DNA of 64,000 bases, taken from assembly GCA_045577735.1 (NCBI GenBank), contig JAZNIY010000019.1, positions 186,001 through 250,000 of the forward strand, in the 5' to 3' direction. Every line of letters starts with the position of its first letter. Position 1 is the first letter of the stretch. Source of the DNA: Stercoripulliclostridium_A sp045577735. GTDB taxonomy: Bacteria > Bacillota > Clostridia > Christensenellales > DTU072. Positions 15,537 through 23,826 of the stretch are shown piece after piece. Below the pieces are notes generated by a model. It was not told the origin of the DNA, ran no database searches, and worked only from the letters and a program-made list of their open reading frames with translations. Made by a program: the position numbers and the translations under genes.

Positions 15537-15920
15537 ATGTTAAAAAGAATCATTATGCTTGTTTTGACAATCGTTACTATTATTTTAGAATCGTTACCAT
15601 ATAGTGTAGCTATGCGTTGGATTAGTGGTAACGTTACTTATGAGGCCTATTTTAGCGAAATAGCATTCGGGTACGCACTTTTTACTCCATTGATCACGGC
15701 AATTATAACTTGTATGATATTGATTCTTTGTGTAGTTTCGTGTTTTGTGAATAAAAAAGGACTACAAATAGCAATATCTGTATTTTGTATTATTGCAACG
15801 GCACTTTCTCCAGTACATTTTTTTATGAGTGGGGTGACTGTACTAGGAATAGTTATTACAATTTGTTTATTAACCTTGTCGATTATATCTTTTTTAAAAG
15901 TTAATGACAAAAAACAATAG
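15537..15920 (+). CDS. Small membrane protein of unknown function
   Basis: The 127-residue product has about four hydrophobic segments, at roughly residues 3-20, 35-60, 70-88 and 95-118, joined by short loops and ending in a charged tail. No family is recognised. The ATG at 15537 is chosen because AAAGGAGGTG lies directly upstream and the promoter at 15486-15514 would place the RNA start downstream of the in-frame ATGs at 15459, 15510 and 15513. It stands alone between two terminators, inserted between spoVM and rpmB. Confidence 0.6.
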   Translation: MLKRIIMLVLTIVTIILESLPYSVAMRWISGNVTYEAYFSEIAFGYALFTPLITAIITCMILILCVVSCFVNKKGLQIAISVFCIIATALSPVHFFMSGVTVLGIVITICLLTLSIISFLKVNDKKQ

Positions 15921-15956
15921 AGAAAAAATAAAAAATGTATTATAAAAACTACCACA

Positions 15957-15982
15957 AAAAGCACTTGTTTCCAAGTGCTTTT
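15957..15982. terminator. Bidirectional terminator between the membrane protein gene and rpmB
   Basis: AAAAGCACTTG (15957-15967), loop TTTC, CAAGTGCTTTT (15972-15982). A-tract and T-tract on the two sides let it serve both converging genes. Confidence 0.85.
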
Positions 15983-16017
15983 CTTAAAACCTTTTTAGAT
16001 AGTTAAAAATTACTTAA

Positions 16018-16209
16018 TTAGTCGTTTTCTACTTTCTTAAGGGTGCGTTGGCAACGAGTGCAAACGTATACGTTTTGCATTTTGCCGTTGATGTTAACGT
16101 CAACCTTGTGTACGTTAGCGCCCCAACTTCTTCTGGTTTTAATATTACTGTGGCTTACTTTATTACCACTCATTTGACCTTTTCCACAAATTGCACATAC
16201 CTTTGACAT
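16018..16209 (-). CDS. rpmB: 50S ribosomal protein L28
   Basis: A 63-residue protein of the large ribosomal subunit. It begins 'MSKVCAICGKGQMSGNKVSH' and has 'CTRCQRTLKK' near the end, so it is the zinc-binding type with two CxxC pairs. Read on the minus strand, AGGAGGT precedes the ATG. It points against the surrounding genes but lies in the conserved spoVM-rpmB-asp23-like order; I recall the same inverted orientation in Bacillus subtilis. Confidence 0.95.
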   Translation of the reverse strand: MSKVCAICGKGQMSGNKVSHSNIKTRRSWGANVHKVDVNINGKMQNVYVCTRCQRTLKKVEND

Positions 16210-16245
16210 GTATTGTACCTCCTACGTATTTTTCGGACCTTATGT

Positions 16246-16274
16246 ATTATATAAAATAAAATTTTATTTGGCAA
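16246..16274 (-). promoter_or_regulatory. SigA-type promoter of rpmB
   Basis: On the minus strand, TTGCCA (16269-16274), a 17-base spacer, then TATAAT (16246-16251). It is divergent from the promoter at 16302-16330. Confidence 0.75.
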
Positions 16275-16301
16275 CACTTTTTAGCTATTTTCTTATTTTA
16301 C

Positions 16302-16330
16302 TTGCAAATTTTTTCATATTGCTTTATTAT
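16302..16330 (+). promoter_or_regulatory. SigA-type promoter of the asp23-like/fakA-like/recG run
   Basis: TTGCAA (16302-16307), a 17-base spacer, TATTAT (16325-16330). It lies 45 bases before the Asp23-like start, which has GGAG upstream. Confidence 0.6.
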
Positions 16331-16374
16331 AGTAATATCAATAAGTATGTACACTATAACGTGGATGGAGAAAT

Positions 16375-16725
16375 ATGGCACTCTCAACGTTCAACAGATA
16401 TGGGAATATTAATATATCGGATACCGCAGTTGCGGTCATCGTTTCCCGTGTGGCTCTTGATTGCTACGGTGTAGTTGAACTTGTGTCAAGAAGGCTTTCT
16501 GATAGTATTATGATGCTTTTTAAGCGTGAGCCTCTTGGTAAAGGTGTTAAGATTGTCACTATGGACAATCGTATATTCGTTGATGTATACGTAATTTTAA
16601 AAGATAGCGTAAATCGTGATGCAGTTATAGAAAATTTAAAGTCCAGTATCGAATACAAAGTAGAACATATAACAGGCATGCGTGTTAAGAGCGTAAATAT
16701 CCACGTTGTAGGAATAAAATTGTAA
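16375..16725 (+). CDS. Asp23/Gls24 family envelope-stress protein (YloU-like)
   Basis: The 116-residue protein has the Asp23 core: 'ISDTAVAVIVSRVALDCYGV', then 'KGVKIVTMDNRIFVDVYVIL' and 'NLKSSIEYKVEHITGMRV'. Family members are small cytosolic or membrane-associated proteins of envelope homeostasis. In Firmicutes this gene (yloU) is nearly always paired with the DAK2-domain gene that follows. GGAG lies six bases before the ATG. It ends 28 bases before the next start; that gap contains a small GC-rich hairpin (GGGGTAACCC). Confidence 0.9.
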   Translation: MALSTFNRYGNINISDTAVAVIVSRVALDCYGVVELVSRRLSDSIMMLFKREPLGKGVKIVTMDNRIFVDVYVILKDSVNRDAVIENLKSSIEYKVEHITGMRVKSVNIHVVGIKL

Positions 16726-16753
16726 TTAGACGGGGTAACCCGCAAGGATATAA

Positions 16754-18397
16754 ATGAAAGTTCTTACAACTACACAATTAAGAGATATGTTGAAAGGTGG
16801 CGCGTTGAACCTTGAAATCAACAAAGCCTACGTAGACAGTCTCAACGTATTCCCCGTACCCGATGGCGATACGGGCACCAATATGAATTTGACAATGCAA
16901 TCTTCCATTAGAATGATGGATGACTGTAAAGAAGATAATATTGGCGATATAAGCACAGCTTTCGCTAAAGGTGCTCTTATGGGCGCCCGTGGTAATAGCG
17001 GTGTTATTTTAAGCCAAATTTTCAAAGGGTTTAGTGCGATTTTAAAGGAAAGCAAAGAATTCAATACCAAGGTTTTTGCTCGCGCTCTAAAAAATGGTTC
17101 ACATATTGCCTATGACGTTGTTACCTCTCCTAAGGAAGGTACCATTTTGACTGTTATTCGTTTAGTAAGTGATTACGCACTCAAAATTGCAGGCAAAAAG
17201 CAAACGTTTATAAATTTCTTTGAAGCCATTCTTCAAGAGGGCGAAAAAGTCCTTTCCAAAACTCCAGATATGCTACCTGTACTAAAGAAAGCAGGTGTGG
17301 TAGATGCTGGTGGTAGGGGACTGTTGTGCATTCTTTACGGTATGTATAACGTGCTTGCCGGAAAGGAAATGGTTGCTGAAGTCGTTCCCGAAACCGATAC
17401 GGCAACGAACGTGTCTCAAGAAAACATAGCACACGAATTTGAAAATCTAGACGATATTAAATATGCTTATTGTACGGAGTTCTTTGTCATTAACCTTTTC
17501 CAAAAAACCACGCTTAGTGACATAGACAAGCTTCGCGACAAACTTCAAAAGATAGGCGATTCGCTAATCGTTGTTGGTGATCTCGATTTTGTTAAAGTTC
17601 ACGTTCACACCAATAATCCCGATAAGGCTCTTGGCTATGCATTACAACTTGGAGAATTGGGTCAACTTAAAATTGAAAATATGCTTGAGCAAAATCGTGA
17701 GATTAAACGCAAAAAGCAAGAGGCAGAGAATATCCCTCCAAAACCCGTAGGTCTTGTTTCCATTTGTACGGGTGAAGGTATTTCTGCATTATTCAAAGAA
17801 CTTCGCGCCGATGCTATTTTAGAGGGTGGTCAAACCATGAATCCTTCGGTTGACGACATCATAAAGCTCGTCGATGGAGTAAATGCTGAAACCGTATACA
17901 TTTTGCCAAACAATAGCAACATAGTGCTTGCAGCAGAGCAAGCTAAAGAGCTCACCAAAGCAAATTTGGTAGTCATAGCAACAAAAAATATACCGCAAGG
18001 CATTTCAGCTGCTATGAATTTTGATCCCAATGCAGACGTTGATACTAACGTACAAAATATGACTAATGCTATGGCAAACGTACGTTCAGGTCAAATAACA
18101 CACGCCGTGCGTGACACGGAAATGGACGGCTTGGAGCTTCACAACGGCGACATTATCGGCTTGTATGAAAAGACCATTGTTTCATCCGGTCAAGACGTTA
18201 ACGAAGTAGCAAAAGCCGTTATTGCTAAAATGGCAGATGACGATACCGCAGCTATTACCTTGTATTATGGTGCAGGACTTACCGAATCCATTGCTCGAGA
18301 ACTTGAAGAACAACTCATTGATGAATATCCTTTCCACGACATCATCATTTGTGAGGGAGGTCAACATCACTATTTCTACTTTATTTCCGTTGAATAA
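16754..18397 (+). CDS. DAK2 domain protein (YloV/FakA-like fatty acid kinase subunit)
   Basis: The 547-residue protein has an N-terminal DAK2 (DhaL-like) ATP-binding domain with 'LNVFPVPDGDTGTNMNLTM', whose aspartates hold magnesium, and 'MGARGNSGVILSQIFKG', then 'DAGGRGLLCILYGM'. The rest is the central linker ('YCTEFFVI', 'GDLDFVKVHVHTNNP') and a DegV-like C-terminal half ('VSICTGEGISALF', 'EGGQTMNPS'). In Firmicutes the homologue FakA phosphorylates fatty acids bound by FakB. It is coupled to recG (TAATG). Confidence 0.9.
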   Translation: MKVLTTTQLRDMLKGGALNLEINKAYVDSLNVFPVPDGDTGTNMNLTMQSSIRMMDDCKEDNIGDISTAFAKGALMGARGNSGVILSQIFKGFSAILKESKEFNTKVFARALKNGSHIAYDVVTSPKEGTILTVIRLVSDYALKIAGKKQTFINFFEAILQEGEKVLSKTPDMLPVLKKAGVVDAGGRGLLCILYGMYNVLAGKEMVAEVVPETDTATNVSQENIAHEFENLDDIKYAYCTEFFVINLFQKTTLSDIDKLRDKLQKIGDSLIVVGDLDFVKVHVHTNNPDKALGYALQLGELGQLKIENMLEQNREIKRKKQEAENIPPKPVGLVSICTGEGISALFKELRADAILEGGQTMNPSVDDIIKLVDGVNAETVYILPNNSNIVLAAEQAKELTKANLVVIATKNIPQGISAAMNFDPNADVDTNVQNMTNAMANVRSGQITHAVRDTEMDGLELHNGDIIGLYEKTIVSSGQDVNEVAKAVIAKMADDDTAAITLYYGAGLTESIARELEEQLIDEYPFHDIIICEGGQHHYFYFISVE

Positions 18398-20391
18398 TGG
18401 AAAATAAAGAATTGTTAAAAGTAAAAGGTGTTGGTCCCGTTACTTTAGAAAAATTAAATTATCTTGGCATTAATTCTCAAAAGGATATTTTGAGGTTTTT
18501 GCCTTCTAAGTACATAGACCTCGATGCCATCTCTGATTTGAACAGGGCTGACAACGGGGACTTTGTTGTTTTAGTGCTAGAAATTACTTCGGCATCTCGA
18601 CCCATTAAAAAAGGCAGATTACAACTTTTCCGTGCTTCAGGAAGAGCAGAAGGCTACTCGAAAGTGGTAAAACTATGTTGGTATAATGCAAATTATGCCG
18701 CGAAAGTTATTTATCAAGGTGCTAAAGTTCGTGTGTATGGCAAGCTTAAAAAAGAGGGCAACGTTTGCGAACTAATTAATCCTAGCTATGAAACCGTAAA
18801 CCCATACGATAATATTACCCGTGGCATAAAGGCTATCTATCCTTTGCGGGGCGTCATACCACAAGCTACTTTTGCAACAATGGTTCAAGACGTTTTGCAC
18901 AAAGGAATAATAGATCATTCTTTGATTCCATTGCGTGATGACCTAATCTCGCTTGAAGAGGCATATAGGCTTGCACACGCACCCCAAACTCTTGCCGAGG
19001 CAAACCTAGGTGCAGATAGAATAGAAGTCGAGAGTTTAGTTAAGGAAATTTGTGCTTATAAACTCATTCGTAATGAAACGGGACGTAGCGTTTTTTATGA
19101 GGACAATAGAGATACTTTGAATATGATTATTCGTTCTCTACCATACTCTTTAACGCCAACTCAGAAAGAGGCTATAAAGTCTATTGTTGAGGATATGCAT
19201 AGTGCAAAACCTCTAAATGCTATGCTTGTAGGTGATGTAGGTAGTGGTAAAACTATAGTGGCCTTGCTTGCTTGTGCTTACGCTGTCGCCTCTGGTCATC
19301 AAGCTGCAGTAATGACGCCTACGGAAATACTCGCAGTTCAACATTATAATAATTTCAAAAAAATACTTTCTACTTATGGCATAAGAGTTGAATTGTTGAC
19401 TGGCAGTATGACGGCAAAAGAAAAGCGTCTTGCACAAGAGAGAATATATTATGGTCTTGTTGATATCGTAATAGGCACTCACGCCATTATAACAGGGGGC
19501 GTTAAGTTTAAAGATTTGAGTTTCGTTTGTATAGACGAACAACATCGTTTTGGCGTTGCACAAAGAACTTCCCTTATGGACAAAGGTAGGGCCGTGGACA
19601 CTTTAACGTTATCCGCAACCCCCATTCCTCGTTCATTGAGGCTCACAGTTTTCGGCGATATAAATATTTTGAGCATCGATCGTAGGCATGACAGCAATAA
19701 CGTCAAAACTGCTGTTGTTACTCCAAAAAAGCGCAAGGATATGCTTGATTATATCGTTCGTATTTGTAAAGAAGAAGGAAGACAAGCTTACGTTGTTGCA
19801 CCCAAGATTTTTGACGTTGAAGGAATAGACGGCTCATCCGCCGATAAACTTTACAAAGACATAGTAAAAGCTTATGGTGACGAGGTATCCATAGGACTTT
19901 TACATGGTAAGCAAAAGGCAGCCGATAAGCAAAAGACACTTACCGAGTTTAGTGAGGGAAAACTGCAAATATTGGTTTCCACCACGGTTATCGAAGTAGG
20001 TATAGACGTACCTAACGCTTCACTTATGGCAATTTTTGATGCAGATAGATTTGGATTAGCAACTCTCCACCAATTGCGTGGAAGAATAGGCCGTGATGGT
20101 CACGAGGCCTACTGTTTTCTTTATACTACCAAAAGTGGTGACGATATTATTCGCTTAGAAACCTTGGTACAAGAACGTGACGGACTTTCCATTGCAGAGC
20201 GAGACTGTGAACTTAGAGGAGCGGGTGACTGGCTTGGTACAGAACAAAGCGGAAGAACTCCTACGAGGCTTTCTATTAGGCTTATGGCAAAAGCAAGGGA
20301 ACTCTCTACACTAGTTAATCTTCATATGCATCGTCTAGAATTAATCGCTTACGCGCTAGCTCACGAGTTTTATAAAATCAGCTTTAATTAA
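18397..20391 (+). CDS. recG: ATP-dependent DNA helicase RecG
   Basis: RecG remodels stalled replication forks and recombination intermediates. The 664-residue protein has an N-terminal wedge/OB domain ('VKGVGPVTLEKLNYLGI' up to about residue 200), Walker A 'GDVGSGKTIVALL', Walker B 'FVCIDEQHRFGVAQR', 'LSATPIPRSL', 'VSTTVIEVGIDVPNAS' and 'HQLRGRIGRDG', and the RecG-specific tail 'LRGAGDWLGTEQSG'. The start overlaps the fakA-like stop. A terminator follows. Confidence 0.96.
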   Translation: MENKELLKVKGVGPVTLEKLNYLGINSQKDILRFLPSKYIDLDAISDLNRADNGDFVVLVLEITSASRPIKKGRLQLFRASGRAEGYSKVVKLCWYNANYAAKVIYQGAKVRVYGKLKKEGNVCELINPSYETVNPYDNITRGIKAIYPLRGVIPQATFATMVQDVLHKGIIDHSLIPLRDDLISLEEAYRLAHAPQTLAEANLGADRIEVESLVKEICAYKLIRNETGRSVFYEDNRDTLNMIIRSLPYSLTPTQKEAIKSIVEDMHSAKPLNAMLVGDVGSGKTIVALLACAYAVASGHQAAVMTPTEILAVQHYNNFKKILSTYGIRVELLTGSMTAKEKRLAQERIYYGLVDIVIGTHAIITGGVKFKDLSFVCIDEQHRFGVAQRTSLMDKGRAVDTLTLSATPIPRSLRLTVFGDINILSIDRRHDSNNVKTAVVTPKKRKDMLDYIVRICKEEGRQAYVVAPKIFDVEGIDGSSADKLYKDIVKAYGDEVSIGLLHGKQKAADKQKTLTEFSEGKLQILVSTTVIEVGIDVPNASLMAIFDADRFGLATLHQLRGRIGRDGHEAYCFLYTTKSGDDIIRLETLVQERDGLSIAERDCELRGAGDWLGTEQSGRTPTRLSIRLMAKARELSTLVNLHMHRLELIAYALAHEFYKISFN

Positions 20392-20415
20392 AGTTATAAA
20401 CGCAGTCTATTGTCT

Positions 20416-20442
20416 AAAACAAGCCGTTTTTTGGCTTGTTTT
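20416..20442 (+). terminator. Intrinsic terminator after recG
   Basis: AAAACAAGCC (20416-20425), a seven-base loop, GGCTTGTTTT (20433-20442), followed by GTCTTTT. Confidence 0.85.
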
Positions 20443-20486
20443 GTCTTTTATAACACAAAAACTTTTTCATAATGTACAATACGTTT

Positions 20487-21818
20487 ATGAAGAAAAATGC
20501 ACCAAAAATATTAGCCGTAGTACTACTTTCAACCATAGCCGTTTTAATGATAATCGCCGGTTCAGGATCGCTTGTTGACGTTTTTAAACAATCTTCTAGC
20601 AATAATGAAATGACGCCTATTGTAGATGCCATTGGAGATGAAAACAATCAACATAACAACGTTAATACCATCCCAAATGGGTCAGAAGAGTTATTTACTC
20701 CAGTAGAGCCAGAAATAAACTATTTTCCAATTAAAGCAGAGCAAAGCGCAGGTCATCGTTTTATTCAAAAAATGGCTTTGACTTCGCCTATGTTAAACGC
20801 CACGCATTCTACTACCAGTGATACATTTTTAGTAATAACCCATGAAACAAATAATGGAGCATTTATGGTTGCCTCGCGAACTCAATCGATAATAAAAATA
20901 GATGGAGAAGGAAACATCCTTGCTTGTTATTCGATAAAGAACAATAATCAAACAGACTACGCTTGCTCTAAAGTAACATCTCAAGGCTTGGTGTTGGTGG
21001 TGAAGGACGACACAATAACCTATGTGTATACCATAACATTGGATTTTAAACAAGTTGAGTTAATTGAGTTGCCCATCTTTTCATCAGTTAATATATTCGC
21101 GCTTAGTGATAGCTTTCTAGTGTTTGGTACCTCAAGTGAAAATACGATTTATAAAATACAAAACAATACAATAGTATCGTCTAACGTCTTGCAATTAGGA
21201 ATAATCAAAGAAATATATGACTTTTCAAATTATTATGCATTATTTTCTTGTAGTATGGATGGATACTCATTTATTAAAATAAGTCCGGACTTAAAACTAT
21301 TGTCTAGCGTTTCAATACCAAACAAGACTGTTCTTGCCGTTGCACCTATAATCGAAGAAGGAGTACAAAAGTTCATTGTTGCTGAGCATACGCCCAAAGG
21401 CGTTGAAATAGCGAAACATGATACGACTTTCTCTATCGCTCAATCTGAGCGAGTCGGGGTGGGACTAGCGGAGAGAGCAAAGGTTTTTATAAATGGAGAG
21501 AGTGTGTTTTTGCTTTTGCAAGCAAGCACTAATAGATTATATTTGGTGGACAAGCACCTTAGTTTTACTTCATCCAATAACACTACGTTTCAAGGAATGA
21601 CTGAGCTTTTTGATTGTGCACTATTCTATGGTGGATATTTAATCCTTTATGCAAAAGGTGAAAGATTAATGTTAACTGATATACGCAATGATGGGACTAT
21701 TGAATCAATAAACCTAGACGTATCTGCTAAGAGTGCATATATAAACTTAGATCAAGCAGGGAACTATTCCGTTACCTATCAATATGGAAACGAGATTATT
21801 ATGATTGGCATAAAGTAA
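20487..21818 (+). CDS. Membrane-anchored extracytoplasmic protein of unknown function
   Basis: About 443 residues. An N-terminal signal-anchor (MKKNAPKILAVVLLS, then 'IAVLMIIAGSG') is followed by a Ser/Asn-rich linker to about residue 85 and a long beta-rich region of short repeats, such as 'SIIKIDGEGNILACYS', 'IYKIQNNTIVSSN' and 'SFIKISPDLKLLSSVSI', that looks like a beta-propeller of 40-50 residue blades. No family is recognised. I prefer the ATG at 20487 (TACAAT ends six bases before it) over one at 20472; neither has a ribosome binding site. Its 3' end overlaps murG, coming from the other strand, by 20 bases. Confidence 0.55.
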   Translation: MKKNAPKILAVVLLSTIAVLMIIAGSGSLVDVFKQSSSNNEMTPIVDAIGDENNQHNNVNTIPNGSEELFTPVEPEINYFPIKAEQSAGHRFIQKMALTSPMLNATHSTTSDTFLVITHETNNGAFMVASRTQSIIKIDGEGNILACYSIKNNNQTDYACSKVTSQGLVLVVKDDTITYVYTITLDFKQVELIELPIFSSVNIFALSDSFLVFGTSSENTIYKIQNNTIVSSNVLQLGIIKEIYDFSNYYALFSCSMDGYSFIKISPDLKLLSSVSIPNKTVLAVAPIIEEGVQKFIVAEHTPKGVEIAKHDTTFSIAQSERVGVGLAERAKVFINGESVFLLLQASTNRLYLVDKHLSFTSSNNTTFQGMTELFDCALFYGGYLILYAKGERLMLTDIRNDGTIESINLDVSAKSAYINLDQAGNYSVTYQYGNEIIMIGIK

Positions 21819-22830
21819 ACACATCCCATATTTTTTTTACTATGTCTTGATTAGGGGTGTCCTTACAAACGGGGCGCTCTTTTTGTTTTATAATGGAGTT
21901 TATTTTTTGCATTAATTTTTGGGACGTTAGGTCTTCTTGATATAAAACATCGATTAAACCACGTTTATAGTAACTATTGGCATTATCTATTTGGTCACCA
22001 CGTGAAGATTTACTTTTAGGTAAAGGGATACATATCACCCTTTTGCCAAGAGAGGTGACTTCTTGCAAGGAATTAGCACCACCTCTCATAATAATTATGT
22101 CAGCAATTGCAAAAAAATCTTGCATATTATTAACGTATGGTAGAGCGATATAGTTTTGTGCAAACAATCTTCGTTTTTCATTATTACCTACTAGGTGAAT
22201 TAGGTTATATTCAGTGGTTAAATCTTTAGCTAAGCTAAATATTACGTCGTTAATAATTCTCGCTCCACTTGAACCGCCAAAAACTAAGATAGTTTTTTTG
22301 TTTCTATCAAGACAGTATTTGCTAAATAATTTTCTTTTATCTCCCATAAATATTTCTTTGCGTAAAGGATTGCCTACGTAAAGACCTCCTTTGGTTTCTG
22401 GGAAACTTGTTAGAATTAAATGAGCGTATTTTGATACTAGTTTGTTGGCGAGTCCCATGTTATAATCGCTTTCATGAATTACAATAGGTATTCCTAACTT
22501 TTTTGCACCTAAGATGGTAGGAAGAGAGGCATAACCACCTTTTCCAAACACAACGTTAACTTTTTCTCGCATTAAAATTGTTTTTGCTTCCCTTGTGGCG
22601 GCGGATAATACAAAGGGGATTTTTAAGTTACTTAATAGGCGAGTTCTATCAAATTTTATAACGTTTGTTTCATAAAAATCGATTCCATATGAGGGTATTA
22701 GTTGCTTTTCCATACCGTTTCCACCGATATGGATGATACGATCAAATCTTTTTTTTAAGTCAGGGAATAAAGCAACGCAAGGAATAACATGTCCAGCGGT
22801 ACCGCCTCCAGTAGTGGCAATAGTAATCAA
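21799..22830 (-). CDS. murG: UDP-N-acetylglucosamine transferase MurG (lipid II synthesis)
   Basis: MurG adds N-acetylglucosamine to lipid I on the inner face of the membrane. The 343-residue protein has the glycine loop 'TTGGGTAGHVIP', 'VFGKGGYASLP', 'VIHESDYNMGLANKL' (the HE...N motif), 'VFGGSSGARIIND' and the UDP-GlcNAc site 'IMRGGANSLQEV' with 'DQIDNAN'. The start is a TTG (22828-22830 on the minus strand) preceded by AAAGGAAAG. The gene is alone and reversed, away from any division/cell-wall cluster. It is divergent from the hydrolase gene. Confidence 0.9.
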   Translation of the reverse strand: MITIATTGGGTAGHVIPCVALFPDLKKRFDRIIHIGGNGMEKQLIPSYGIDFYETNVIKFDRTRLLSNLKIPFVLSAATREAKTILMREKVNVVFGKGGYASLPTILGAKKLGIPIVIHESDYNMGLANKLVSKYAHLILTSFPETKGGLYVGNPLRKEIFMGDKRKLFSKYCLDRNKKTILVFGGSSGARIINDVIFSLAKDLTTEYNLIHLVGNNEKRRLFAQNYIALPYVNNMQDFFAIADIIIMRGGANSLQEVTSLGKRVICIPLPKSKSSRGDQIDNANSYYKRGLIDVLYQEDLTSQKLMQKINSIIKQKERPVCKDTPNQDIVKKIWDVFTLCQS

Positions 22831-22922
22831 AATTCTTTCCTTTATTTTTTATAATTCTATTGAATTATATTCCAAATAGTGCTAAACTATACTATAACTA
22901 TTTTTACGTGGAGGTCTATATT

Positions 22923-23825
22923 ATGAAACTCGTTAACCTTAATACGTTTGATAATAAAATAAATACTGTATGCGTTTGGGATGACGTAGAAAACGTTATT
23001 GGCGCAGTTGTAATTAGTCATGGTATGGCAGAGCATGCTGAAAGATACGATGATTTTGCACAATTTTTAAATAAGAATGGATACGTTGTTTTAGGAGATA
23101 ACCATCGTGGACATAAGTATAATCCAGATGGCGAAAAGGGTATAGTTGATGGAGATTCTTTCCACAATACCGTTAAAGATGCTCTAACCGTAATAGATTA
23201 CGCCAAAGAAACTTATAAGGTAGAGGTTCTTTTACTTGGACATAGCTATGGTAGCTTTGTATCCCAAAGATTTTTAGAGCTATATTCCGATTCTATAAAA
23301 GGCTGTATTCTTTCTGGTACGGCATATATGAAAGGCGCATTAATAGGGGCCGGTTGTGCTATTGCTGGAATACAGAAAGCTTTGTGTGGAGCAGAAAAAA
23401 CCGGTTATCTTATAGATAAAATGAGCTTTGGGGCGTATAATAAGCCTTTTGAAGCACAAGGTCAACAATTTGCTTGGCTATCAAGAGACAAAGAGCAAGT
23501 TGCAAATTATGAAAATGATGAATACTGTGGCTATCCTTTGTCGATAGGTTATTATCATAGCTTCTTTAAGGGCGTTATGGGTATGTATGGTGATGCGGTT
23601 GATACTATTTCGAAAGAATTACCCATTATGATTGCTGTGGGAAGTGATGACCCAGTTTCTAATAAAGCCGTTTTAGCCACAAAACTTTATAATTTCTACA
23701 ATCAAAAAGGTATGAACGTGGAATATAAGGTTTATGAAAATGCTCGTCATGAGATATTGAATGAAACCAACAACAAAGAAGTCTACGAAGATTTCTTAAA
23801 CTTTATCAATAAGGTGTTTGCATAA
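22923..23825 (+). CDS. Alpha/beta hydrolase, monoacylglycerol lipase-like
   Basis: The 300-residue protein has a serine hydrolase fold: 'VISHGMAEHAERYDDFA' (oxyanion HG and the lid region of lysophospholipase-type enzymes), nucleophile elbow 'GHSYGS', acid 'VGSDDPVS' and catalytic His in 'NARHEIL'. This matches the Hydrolase_4 (monoacylglycerol lipase) group; the substrate is unknown. GTGGAGGT at 22909-22916 sets the ATG at 22923, and TTGAAT-17-TAAACT (22860-22888) is a possible promoter. The lipoprotein gene follows immediately. Confidence 0.85.
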   Translation: MKLVNLNTFDNKINTVCVWDDVENVIGAVVISHGMAEHAERYDDFAQFLNKNGYVVLGDNHRGHKYNPDGEKGIVDGDSFHNTVKDALTVIDYAKETYKVEVLLLGHSYGSFVSQRFLELYSDSIKGCILSGTAYMKGALIGAGCAIAGIQKALCGAEKTGYLIDKMSFGAYNKPFEAQGQQFAWLSRDKEQVANYENDEYCGYPLSIGYYHSFFKGVMGMYGDAVDTISKELPIMIAVGSDDPVSNKAVLATKLYNFYNQKGMNVEYKVYENARHEILNETNNKEVYEDFLNFINKVFA

Positions 23826-23826
23826 T

